A DNA stretch of 5,649 bases from Coprococcus phoceensis (GCF_900104635.1 NZ_FNWC01000001.1:1-5649), one strand, 5' to 3'; positions 1 through 5,634 are shown, counted from the stretch's first letter. Numbers and translations: made by a program. The notes: generated from the sequence alone by a model not told the origin.

Positions 1-105
1 AATGACTTGCCTGAATTCCACTCTACTGCGTTGTCGTCAATCGACGATGCCACCGCATCGCCTCACTCCGCCGCCTTGCAGACTGAAAATTCATTCTGTG
101 TCATT
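1..105. repeat. GC-rich structured non-coding segment, possible interspersed repeat
   Basis: Bases 21-80 are about 62% G+C (37 of 60), against clearly AT-rich sequence elsewhere. Two short perfect hairpins overlap and so exclude each other: TCGTC (34-38) with GACGA (43-47) over a 4-nt loop, and CGATGC (45-50) with GCATCG (55-60) over the loop CACC. AATGAC at 1-6 is the inverse of GTCATT at 100-105, which may or may not mark element ends. The minus strand has a 23-codon open frame (94 to 23, starting MNFQSARRRS) without a Shine-Dalgarno sequence, so I do not call it a gene. The composition break and the structure suggest a small dispersed repeat of the kind found between genes in Lachnospiraceae. 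That identity is from general recollection, only one copy is visible here, and the element may begin before the window. Confidence 0.4.
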
Positions 106-155
106 ATGCTGAAAGTGAATGAGACAGTACACTAGATTTTAAAGGATATTAGGTT

Positions 156-689
156 ATGATAAAATATGATTGGATTCGTTCGAATAGAAAAACAATGAGC
201 ATTCAGATTAAGACAGATGGAAAAGTAATTGTGCGGACACCATATGGCATTTCCAAATATCAAGTGCAGATGTTTATCGAGGAGAAGAAACAGTGGATAG
301 AAAAACATTTGAAAGAGATTTCAGAAAGACAGATGAGCAATAAGATTCTTTCAGAAGAGGAAAGGCTGAAGGGAGTTCAAAAAGCTTTGTGTGTGATTCC
401 GGAACGTGTAGAGTATTTTGCAGAGATGATGAATGTTACTTATGGGAGAATTACGATACGAGAACAGAAAACAAGATGGGGAAGCTGCAGTAGCAAGGGC
501 AATTTGAATTTTAACTGGAAACTTGTACTTATGCCAGAAGAGGTGTTAGATTATGTGGTTGTACATGAACTGGCACATCGGAAGGAGATGAACCATTCAG
601 AAAGATTTTGGAATCATGTTGAGAAGGTTTTACCGGATTATCAGGCAAGGAGAAAACTGTTGAGAGAGTTGGAACACAGACATTTGTAA
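156..689 (+). CDS. YgjP-like zinc metallopeptidase (DUF45/WLM family, M48-type annotation)
   Basis: This is a 177-residue soluble protein with no signal peptide or membrane segment, so it is expected to be cytoplasmic. The zinc site is visible: HELAH at residues 137-141, with Glu138 as the likely catalytic residue, and His147 in NHSERFW as the probable third ligand. The family block RWGSCSSKGNLNFNW lies just before it at 108-121. Residues 1-60 match the usual YgjP start, a beta-rich stretch and then a charged helix (EEKKQWIEKHLKE). The whole protein is somewhat shorter than the roughly 220-240 residues of many relatives, mainly between the helix and the RWGSC block. The start is supported by AAAGGA at 141-146, nine bases before the ATG. 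It is followed by 215 non-coding bases and shows no operon link to licT. The family is known as a predicted metal-dependent hydrolase whose substrate is poorly defined; I infer no specific role. Confidence 0.87.
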   Translation: MIKYDWIRSNRKTMSIQIKTDGKVIVRTPYGISKYQVQMFIEEKKQWIEKHLKEISERQMSNKILSEEERLKGVQKALCVIPERVEYFAEMMNVTYGRITIREQKTRWGSCSSKGNLNFNWKLVLMPEEVLDYVVVHELAHRKEMNHSERFWNHVEKVLPDYQARRKLLRELEHRHL

Positions 690-759
690 GTGACAGGAAG
701 AGTAAGAGTGTAATCTTAGCAAAATCTTAATTAAAAATAAAGAATCTATAAAATAGTAT

Positions 760-788
760 TTGACATTCATGTACAATATTGTTATCAT
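760..788 (+). promoter_or_regulatory. Sigma-A-type promoter of the licT-PTS operon
   Basis: A perfect -35 box TTGACA (760-765) is followed, after a 17-bp spacer, by TATCAT (783-788), four of six bases matching the -10 consensus. Transcription should start near 795, only about 17 bases before the RAT, which is the normal arrangement for antiterminator-controlled PTS leaders. I saw no convincing catabolite-responsive element over or just downstream of it. Confidence 0.8.
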
Positions 789-811
789 AGATTTAGACAA
801 AAAATATTAAT

Positions 812-839
812 GGATTGTTACTGCTCGGCAGGCAAAACC
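812..839 (+). promoter_or_regulatory. Ribonucleic antiterminator (RAT) for a LicT/SacT-type protein
   Basis: The leader carries the classic RAT pattern: it opens with GGATTGTTACTG, turns through a short loop, and closes with GCAGGCAAAACC. The outer GG/CC pairs, the conserved internal bulges and the ACTG-loop-C(A/G)G core are all present. It is much closer to LicT/SacT/BglG targets than to the GlcT-type RAT, whose ends differ. Its last six bases (834-839) are also the start of the terminator stem at 834-883, so the two folds exclude each other. Binding of the LicT RNA-binding domain is expected to stabilise this element and permit readthrough. Confidence 0.92.
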
Positions 840-892
840 AAGTCTGGTAGATTATGATGATTGATCTGCTTTGATTTGGTTTTTTATTTTTT
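834..892 (+). terminator. Leader terminator controlled by the RAT
   Basis: AAAACCAAGTC (834-844) pairs with GATTTGGTTTT (873-883), with one G-T wobble. Inside this, GGTAGAT can pair with ATCTGCT to extend the stem. A T-rich tract (884-892, interrupted by one A) follows, completing an intrinsic terminator. It lies between the operon promoter and licT, so by default it should stop transcription before any coding sequence. The licT Shine-Dalgarno sequence AGGAG (893-897) comes directly after the T tract. Confidence 0.9.
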
Positions 893-904
893 AGGAGTCT
901 TTTT

Positions 905-1765
905 ATGGAGATTGTCAAAATAATTAATAACAATATCGTAAGTGCATTAGATGATGAGAATAAAGAAATTGTAGTAATGGGAAAAGGACTTGGTTTCCAT
1001 ACAAAGGCAGGTCAGAAGATACCAGAAGAGAGAATTGAGAAGATTTTTCGATTGAATGATGAAAGTGAGATTGGAAAGTTCAAGGAGCTCTTAGAAGCGA
1101 TGCCATTAGAGCATATACAGACTTCTGTGGAAATCATAGATTATGCCAAGAGTGTTTTGAAGAGGCGAATCAACCAGAACATTTATATTACATTAACTGA
1201 TCATATCAATTTTGCAATTACAAGAGTAAAGGATGGAATGGAATTTCCTAATCCACTTTTGTGGGAAGTGAAGAGTTTTTATCCAAGTGAATATCTGATT
1301 GGAGAATATGCAATCGCTTTGATTCGCAAGGATTTAGGAATCGAATTTAAGACAGATGAGGCGGCTTCAATTGCACTTCATATTGTGAATGCAGAATATG
1401 ATTCCGATATGAGTAATACAATGAGAATAACTACAACTATTCGTGAGGTATTAAGTATTATTGAGAATTTTTTTGGAATGAAGCTAGATGAGGAAAGCCT
1501 TCATTATTCACGTTTGGTAACACATCTGAAGTTTTTGGTACAAAGAATTTTTTCGAATCAGATGCTGGATGATGGAGAGACTGAGCTCTCTTTAATGATT
1601 CAGAAAATGTATCCGCATGAGTATGAATGCAGTAAAAAGGTTGTAGACTATATAAAAAATAAATATCAGAATTACACGATCTCTCAAGATGAGATGACGT
1701 ATCTTGCAGTCCATATTAGAAGAATTTATATAGAACTTCATAAATTGGAAGAAAGCAAGCAATAG
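905..1765 (+). CDS. licT: LicT/BglG-family PRD transcriptional antiterminator
   Basis: This 286-residue protein binds nascent RNA and prevents termination; relatives such as Bacillus subtilis LicT are about 277 residues. Residues 1-55 form the CAT RNA-binding domain, with the typical start MEIVKIINNNIVSALDDENKE and the GKGLGFHTKAG block. Two PTS regulation domains follow, roughly 65-170 and 172-283. The four regulatory histidines are all present: His100 (LTDHINFAI) and His159 (ALHIVNAE) in PRD1, His207 (LVTHLKF) and His270 (LAVHIRRI) in PRD2, at nearly the same numbers as in LicT. The family is normally inactivated through PRD1 by its cognate EIIB and activated through PRD2 by HPr, giving both substrate induction and a catabolite signal; that it works so here is inferred. 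AGGAG at 893-897, seven bases upstream, fixes the start. The gene lies downstream of its own RAT, so it should be autoregulated, and it ends 12 bases before the EIIA gene. Confidence 0.95.
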   Translation: MEIVKIINNNIVSALDDENKEIVVMGKGLGFHTKAGQKIPEERIEKIFRLNDESEIGKFKELLEAMPLEHIQTSVEIIDYAKSVLKRRINQNIYITLTDHINFAITRVKDGMEFPNPLLWEVKSFYPSEYLIGEYAIALIRKDLGIEFKTDEAASIALHIVNAEYDSDMSNTMRITTTIREVLSIIENFFGMKLDEESLHYSRLVTHLKFLVQRIFSNQMLDDGETELSLMIQKMYPHEYECSKKVVDYIKNKYQNYTISQDEMTYLAVHIRRIYIELHKLEESKQ

Positions 1766-1777
1766 AAAGGAGAAGAG

Positions 1778-2275
1778 ATGTTAAACGCATTAAAAGGGAA
1801 ATTAGGATTTGGAAAAAAAGAAGGAGAAGTGATTGGATCGCCGATCGAAGGGAAAGCAGTTGCAATTTCTGAAGTAAGTGATCCGACATTTGGTCAGGAA
1901 ATTCTTGGAAAAGGAATGGCTGTCATTCCAACAGTGGGTAAAGTGGTAGCCCCTGTTGATGGAAGAATTGAGATGATTTTCGATACGAAGCATGCAATTT
2001 CTATGAAGACAGCAGGAGGAGCAGAACTTTTGATTCATATAGGGCTTGACACTGTGAATTTAAAAGGAGAGCCGTTTACAGCACATGTTTCAGCAGGACA
2101 GGAGGTAAAAGCAGGTGATTTGATGCTTGAATTTGATATCGAAGCAATCAAAGCAGCCGGTCTTGAAATAATTTCTCCAGTTGTAGTCTGCAATACACCG
2201 GATTACAAAGAGGTGAAAGTAGAAGCTGGAAAACATGTAAAAGTTTTAGATGAAGTCATGACATTAGTAAAATAG
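1778..2275 (+). CDS. PTS glucose-family EIIA component (Crr-like)
   Basis: A free-standing 165-residue EIIA of the glucose superfamily, the same size class as E. coli Crr (169 residues). It takes phosphate from phospho-HPr and hands it to EIIB of the membrane permease. The phospho-accepting histidine is His87 in LLIHIGLDTVNL, and the partner His72 lies in DTKHAISMKTAGGAE; these match His90 and His75 of Crr. SPIEGKAVAISEVSDPTFG (21-39) and the GMAVIP and KVVAPVDG blocks give the rest of the beta-sandwich fold. The start has AAAGGAG at 1766-1772, five bases upstream, directly after the licT stop codon. In many Gram-positive bacteria this domain is fused to EIICB; here it is separate and sits before the permease gene. 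The natural partner is the EIICB at 2355-3794, though such EIIA proteins can serve several permeases. Confidence 0.95.
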   Translation: MLNALKGKLGFGKKEGEVIGSPIEGKAVAISEVSDPTFGQEILGKGMAVIPTVGKVVAPVDGRIEMIFDTKHAISMKTAGGAELLIHIGLDTVNLKGEPFTAHVSAGQEVKAGDLMLEFDIEAIKAAGLEIISPVVVCNTPDYKEVKVEAGKHVKVLDEVMTLVK

Positions 2276-2281
2276 GTATTT

Positions 2282-2300
2282 AAGTCTGCAGAGCGGACTT
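2282..2300 (+). terminator. Small intercistronic hairpin between EIIA and EIICB genes
   Basis: AAGTCTG (2282-2288) pairs with CGGACTT (2294-2300) over the 5-nt loop CAGAG, with one T-G wobble, and is followed by TTATAT. Seven base pairs and an interrupted T run make a weak terminator at best. It could lower or separate expression of the two PTS genes, or mark an RNA-processing or stabilising site. The call as a terminator is tentative. Confidence 0.4.
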
Positions 2301-2354
2301 TTATATAAGTGAAGATAACTCATAAAAGATTGAGAGAAAAGGAGGAGAAAAATT

Positions 2355-3794
2355 ATGATGAAATATCTTCAAAAATTAGGGAAATCCCTAATGCTTCCAG
2401 TTGCTGTATTGCCAGTATGTAGTATTTTAATGGGAATCGGTTATTGGATTGACCCTACAGGTTGGGGAGCTAACAGCGCAATTGCTGCTTTCTTAATCAA
2501 AGCAGGCGGATCTATCATTGACAACATGGGTATCTTATTTGCTATCGGTGTTGGTGTTGGTATGTCAGAGGATAATGACGGAACAGGTGGTCTTGCAGCA
2601 CTTGTATCATGGTTGATGATCACAACATTATTATCACCAGCAGTAGTTGGTATGTTAAAAGGTATTCCGGTAGAAGAAGTAGCTCCGGCATTCGGAAAAA
2701 TCGCAACACAGTTTACAGGTATCTTAGCAGGTTTGATCGGTTCAACTTGCTACAACAAATTTAAAGGAACAAAGCTTCCTTCAGCGCTTGCTTTCTTCAG
2801 TGGAAAGAGATCTGTTGCTATCGTTACAGCAGGAATGTCAATCGTGGCAGCACTTATCCTGTTCTTCGCATGGCCAGCAATCTTCGGCGCATTAGTATCA
2901 TTTGGTGAGATGATCATGGGTGCAGGTGCAATCGGTGCAGGTATCTACGGATTCTTCAACAGATTATTAATCCCATTCGGATTACACCACGCATTGAACT
3001 CTGTATTCTGGTTTGACATTGCTGGTATCGATGATATCGGTAAATTCTGGGGACAGATTGAAGGTGGAGTAAAAGGTGTAACAGGTATGTACCAGGCTGG
3101 ATTCTTCCCAGTTATGATGTTTGGTCTTCCAGCAGGTGCTTTGGCTATGTACCACACAGCAAAAGAAAACAAGAAAAAAGTTGCAGCAGGTCTTTTGGGT
3201 GCAGCAGCATTATCTGCTTTCTTTACAGGTGTTACAGAACCATTGGAATTTGCTTTCATGTTCCTTGCACCAGGACTTTACGTAGTACACGCATTGTTAA
3301 CAGGTATTACAGTAGCAGTTGTTGCAGCTCTTCCAGTTAGAGCAGGATTTAACTTTAGTGCCGGTTTCGTTGACTGGTTCTTGAGCTTCAAAGCTCCTAT
3401 GGCATTGAATCCGATCTACTTATTAGGAATTGGTCTTATCGTAGCTGTTATTTACTATGTTGTATTTAGAATCGTAATCGTGAAATTTAACCTGAAAACA
3501 CCGGGTAGAGAAGACGATGATGATGAAACAAAAGTTGTTTTGGCAAACGATAACTTCACAGAAGTTGCAAGAATCGTATTAGAAGGTATCGGCGGAAAAG
3601 AAAACGTTACTTCTATCGACAACTGTATTACAAGACTTCGTCTTGAAATCAAAGACTATACAAAAGTAGATGAGAAGAAAATCAAATCTGCAGGTGTAGC
3701 AGGTGTAATTCGTCCAGGAAAAACAAGCGTACAGGTTATCATTGGTACACAGGTACAGCATGTAGCAGACGAATTCAAAAAATTATGTAAATAG
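2355..3794 (+). CDS. nagE: PTS EIICB permease, glucose superfamily, N-acetylglucosamine type
   Basis: This 479-residue integral membrane protein imports and phosphorylates a sugar. EIIC spans roughly residues 10-378 with about ten hydrophobic segments. It carries GLHHALN (209-215), which holds the paired histidines, and TGVTEPLEF (291-299), which holds the sugar-contact glutamate Glu295. After FNLKTPGRE comes an acidic linker (DDDDE, 387-391), then the EIIB domain (about 400-479) with the phosphocysteine Cys424 in IDNCITRLRL. The pattern NRLLIPFGLHHALNSVFWF resembles NagE/NagP more than PtsG (SLIPFGLHHIFYSPFW), and the short EIIC also fits, so GlcNAc is the best guess; glucose remains possible. 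No EIIA is attached, but one is encoded upstream. Two ATG codons are adjacent; AAGGAGG (2339-2345) lies nine bases before the first and favours it. By my reading there are no ATA codons, and ATC is about twice ATT, unlike licT, which suggests high expression. Confidence 0.92.
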   Translation: MMKYLQKLGKSLMLPVAVLPVCSILMGIGYWIDPTGWGANSAIAAFLIKAGGSIIDNMGILFAIGVGVGMSEDNDGTGGLAALVSWLMITTLLSPAVVGMLKGIPVEEVAPAFGKIATQFTGILAGLIGSTCYNKFKGTKLPSALAFFSGKRSVAIVTAGMSIVAALILFFAWPAIFGALVSFGEMIMGAGAIGAGIYGFFNRLLIPFGLHHALNSVFWFDIAGIDDIGKFWGQIEGGVKGVTGMYQAGFFPVMMFGLPAGALAMYHTAKENKKKVAAGLLGAAALSAFFTGVTEPLEFAFMFLAPGLYVVHALLTGITVAVVAALPVRAGFNFSAGFVDWFLSFKAPMALNPIYLLGIGLIVAVIYYVVFRIVIVKFNLKTPGREDDDDETKVVLANDNFTEVARIVLEGIGGKENVTSIDNCITRLRLEIKDYTKVDEKKIKSAGVAGVIRPGKTSVQVIIGTQVQHVADEFKKLCK

Positions 3795-3821
3795 TTAATG
3801 TGTAGATAACTACATAAAAAT

Positions 3822-3854
3822 AATAAGGAGATGCATATCATGCATCTCCTTATT
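3822..3854 (+). terminator. Perfect 15-bp hairpin after the PTS genes, probable leaky terminator
   Basis: AATAAGGAGATGCAT (3822-3836) and its exact inverse (3840-3854) enclose the 3-nt loop ATC. The tail is only TTATTTCT, interrupted by A and C, so termination is likely to be partial. On the minus strand the tail is equally mixed. A smaller hairpin (TGTAG 3801-3805 with CTACA 3810-3814) precedes it. No promoter is evident between here and 3872, so the CBM9-like/cutC genes are probably expressed by readthrough. The 5' arm contains AAGGAG and two in-frame ATGs; the 3' arm contains CTCCTT, complementary to the Shine-Dalgarno sequence of the next gene. Confidence 0.75.
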
Positions 3855-3871
3855 TCTAAACAGGAGGAATT

Positions 3872-4489
3872 ATGAAATATACAGTAAAGAAAATTTGTGA
3901 AAAATCAGATATAAAAAAATGCGAAAATTTTGTTATTGATAAATACATGTGGAACAGTACACAAGAGCCAAAAACATATGGATGGCTTGGATATTTGGAG
4001 AATAAAGGTTTTTTTGTGAAGATGGTATGTGAAGAACAAAATCCGAAAAGGACTAAAACAGAGCATAGAGAGCGAGTTTGTGATGATAGTGCGGTGGAAG
4101 TATTTATGTCATTTGTAGAAGAGGGAGAGACATTAACAAACGAGTCCATGTATATCAATTTTGAGATAAATTCAAATGGAGCGCTTTTTGCAAAATATGG
4201 CAAGGGACGTAAGAATCGACAGTTCATTGCAGAGGATGTAGTATCGGAAACAGAAATTCAAGCAGACATAAAAGAAGACTATTGGACTGTGGAATTTGTG
4301 ATTCCAGAATCTTTCTTGAAAAAAATCTGCGATTTAGAAGCTATTAAATCTGGAAAAATCTTTTATTGTAATTTTTATAAGATTTCAGAGGACCCTGAAA
4401 TTGAACACTATGGAGCATATGCCCCAATAGGCAGCGAAACACCGAATTTTCATCTTCCGGTATTTTTCGCAGAGGCAATTGTCGAATAG
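3872..4489 (+). CDS. CBM9-like (DOMON-type) carbohydrate-binding family protein, cytoplasmic
   Basis: This is a 205-residue protein without signal peptide or membrane segment. It resembles the carbohydrate-binding family 9-like proteins of Firmicutes and Bacteroidetes. The visible pattern is W27; WLGYLENKGFFVKM (38-51); DDSAVEVFMSF (71-81), the usual strand bearing the acidic pair; YINFEINSNGALFAKYGKGR (94-113); YWTVEFVIPESFL (137-149); and the closing block CNFYKISEDP, then HYGAYAPI and PNFHLPVFF (191-199), which is the family's end signature. CBM9 modules usually sit on secreted xylanases; a lone intracellular version is more likely to bind or act on an imported sugar or sugar phosphate, but this is inference and no catalytic residues can be named. 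AGGAGG (3862-3867) lies four bases before the ATG, a slightly short spacing. The stop codon overlaps the cutC ribosome binding site, so the two genes form one unit. Confidence 0.77.
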   Translation: MKYTVKKICEKSDIKKCENFVIDKYMWNSTQEPKTYGWLGYLENKGFFVKMVCEEQNPKRTKTEHRERVCDDSAVEVFMSFVEEGETLTNESMYINFEINSNGALFAKYGKGRKNRQFIAEDVVSETEIQADIKEDYWTVEFVIPESFLKKICDLEAIKSGKIFYCNFYKISEDPEIEHYGAYAPIGSETPNFHLPVFFAEAIVE

Positions 4490-4501
4490 GAGAGCGAAAC
4501 T

Positions 4502-5248
4502 ATGAGAGATTATATTTTAGAATGCTGTGTAGATTCAGTAGAATCTGCAATTGAGGCGAAAAAAGGTGGCGCAAATCGTATCGAGCTGTGCAGTGGACTT
4601 GTAATTGGAGGACTGTCTCCGTCAAAAGCATTGTTTGAAGCGGTTCGTGAAAACGTAGATATCCGCATTCATACGTTGCTGAGATCAAGGTTTGGAGACT
4701 TTTGTTATACAGATTATGAACATGAACTATTAAAAAAAGAAGTTAGAATGTTTCGGGAACTTGGAGCAGATGGAGTTGTCATCGGCACATTGAGACCAGA
4801 TGGTTCACTTCATACAGAGCAGATGAAGGAGTTGATTGAAGAGGCAGGCGATATGTCGATTACACTTCATAGGGCGTTTGATATGTGCAAAGATCCATTT
4901 GCGACGTTGGAACAGGCAAAACGGCTTGGAATTCATACCATTTTGACCTCAGGACAGAAAAATAATTGTGTAGAGGGAATAGAACTGCTTAAAAAGCTGG
5001 TAGAACAGGCGGAAGGGAAATTAGATATATTAATCGCGGGCGGCGTTGATGGAAACGTCATTCCAAAACTTTATCAAGAGACGGGAAGTCATACGTATCA
5101 TATGTCCGGGAAAGTGACTTTGAACAGCGAAATGAAGTATCGAAAAGAAGATGTAAGTATGGGAATTGCATCTATGAGTGAATATGAAATTTGGAGAACA
5201 AGCGCGGAAAGAATAAAAAAAGCCAGGGAAGTTTTAGAAGCATTATAA
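4502..5248 (+). CDS. cutC: CutC-family TIM-barrel protein
   Basis: The protein has 248 residues, the usual CutC length, and is cytoplasmic. Family blocks run in order: ECCVDSVESAIEAKKGGANR with IELC (7-30), GGLSPS (36-41), HTLLRSRFGDF (57-67), GADGVVIGTL (88-97), TLHRAFD (121-127), ILTSG (147-151), AGGVDGN (179-185) and HMSGK (200-204), each matching a barrel strand or loop. The third block usually reads (M/L)IRPRGGDF; here the Pro is Ser and the first Gly is Phe. CutC was named for copper homeostasis in E. coli, but a direct copper role is disputed and the conserved pocket looks enzymatic; the true reaction is unknown to me. AGGAG (4488-4492) overlaps the stop codon of the CBM9-like gene and lies nine bases before the ATG, indicating co-transcription. 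There is no copper transporter, chaperone or regulator nearby; the neighbours concern sugar uptake. Confidence 0.93.
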   Translation: MRDYILECCVDSVESAIEAKKGGANRIELCSGLVIGGLSPSKALFEAVRENVDIRIHTLLRSRFGDFCYTDYEHELLKKEVRMFRELGADGVVIGTLRPDGSLHTEQMKELIEEAGDMSITLHRAFDMCKDPFATLEQAKRLGIHTILTSGQKNNCVEGIELLKKLVEQAEGKLDILIAGGVDGNVIPKLYQETGSHTYHMSGKVTLNSEMKYRKEDVSMGIASMSEYEIWRTSAERIKKAREVLEAL

Positions 5249-5286
5249 AAACACTGCTCAACTATTTACGGTTGAGCAGTGTTTTT
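5247..5286. terminator. Strong bidirectional intrinsic terminator between cutC and tRNA-Trp
   Basis: A perfect 16-bp stem pairs 5247-5262 (AAAAACACTGCTCAAC) with 5271-5286 over the 8-nt loop TATTTACG. It ends in a T run on both strands, so it can stop cutC transcripts rightward and tRNA transcripts leftward. The stem begins within the last codon of cutC on one side and ends five bases from the tRNA discriminator base on the other. Confidence 0.94.
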
Positions 5287-5291
5287 AGGTA

Positions 5292-5362
5292 CAGGGGATG
5301 AGAGAATCGAACTCCCACCAAAAGTTTTGGAGACTCCTATCATACCATTTGACCAATCCCCT
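5292..5362 (-). tRNA. tRNA-Trp (anticodon CCA)
   Basis: Read on the minus strand, all arms fold. The 7-bp acceptor is AGGGGAT with ATCCCCT. The D arm is GTCA/TGAT with GG in the loop. The anticodon arm is GGAGT/ACTTT (two G-U pairs) around the 7-nt loop CTCCAAA, which places CCA at 34-36. The variable loop is 4 nt (TGGT). The T arm is GGGAG/CTCTC with loop TTCGATT. The discriminator is G, as expected for bacterial tRNA-Trp, and acceptor and anticodon loop closely resemble Bacillus tRNA-Trp. No CCA is encoded: the next bases are TACC, so the 3' end must be added enzymatically. Total length is 71 nt. No other tRNA is visible in the window. Confidence 0.95.
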
Positions 5363-5394
5363 ATGTGGAATATTGTTTATATTTTATATAATGT

Positions 5395-5424
5395 ATAATA
5401 ATACAAATGGGGGCTGCTTGTCAA
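5395..5424 (-). promoter_or_regulatory. Probable promoter of tRNA-Trp (minus strand)
   Basis: On the minus strand a perfect -35 TTGACA (5424-5419) is followed after 18 bp by TATTAT (5400-5395); with 17 bp the hexamer would be TTATTA. Transcription would start near 5388, about 25 bases before the mature tRNA. The spacing is slightly long, and several other AT-rich hexamers lie close by, so the -10 position is uncertain. Confidence 0.6.
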
Positions 5425-5605
5425 TGGTTTTAAAGGTATTTACATAGCCTTTACAATAGCAGATGGGATAGAATGAACAGGAATGTCTGATGAGAGCAAA
5501 GATTTTATTTCAGGTCAATCTTTTAAGGAAAGTAGATAAGAAATGATAGCTATGGGAAGACAAATTGTGCCAATTGTACAAATAAAATAAAAAATATAAA
5601 AAGTA
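5425..5605. other. Non-coding interval between divergent promoters
   Basis: Together with the tRNA leader this makes a stretch of nearly 290 bases with no gene. I see only very short open frames, such as 18 codons starting near 5483 without a well-placed ribosome binding site. The one ordered element is the inverted repeat AATTG-TGC-CAATT (5563-5575), about 30 bases before the right-edge promoter, which could be a protein-binding site. The AT-rich run at 5577-5604 could act as an UP element for that promoter. Confidence 0.5.
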
Positions 5606-5634
5606 TTGACAATTAGAAAGAGGCATGATAGAAT
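5606..5634 (+). promoter_or_regulatory. Near-consensus sigma-A promoter reading out of the window
   Basis: TTGACA (5606-5611), a 17-bp spacer and TAGAAT (5629-5634) give 11 of 12 consensus bases. An A/T-rich stretch just upstream would further strengthen it. Transcription should begin near 5641, a few bases before the window ends, so the gene or RNA it drives cannot be seen. Such strength is typical of stable RNA or highly expressed genes, but this is inference. Confidence 0.75.

Noticed and set aside
23..94. Minus-strand open frame of 23 codons in the GC-rich segment
   Set aside because: It has no Shine-Dalgarno sequence, an arginine-rich composition typical of spurious frames, and lies over hairpins.
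703..718. Terminator after the YgjP-like gene
   Set aside because: TAAGA and TCTTA form only a 5-bp A/T-rich stem without a T tract; too weak to call.
810..857. 15-codon open frame across the RAT in the licT leader
   Set aside because: There is no ribosome binding site before its ATG, and the sequence is fully explained by the RAT and terminator.
690..904. Catabolite-responsive element near the licT promoter
   Set aside because: The nearest candidate (TGTAATCTTAGCA near 709) lacks the central CG and the proper length.
1802..2038. Minus-strand frame opposite EIIA
   Set aside because: Shadow of a well-conserved PTS gene; Cys/His/Ser-rich translation without family likeness.
3856..4227. 123-codon minus-strand frame opposite the CBM9-like gene
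   Set aside because: Its product resembles no family I recognise, it lies opposite a gene with family motifs and a good ribosome binding site, and it starts without one.
5292..5362. tRNA-Trp as an integration site of a mobile element
   Set aside because: I see no direct repeat of the tRNA end, no integrase gene and no composition shift in the flanks.
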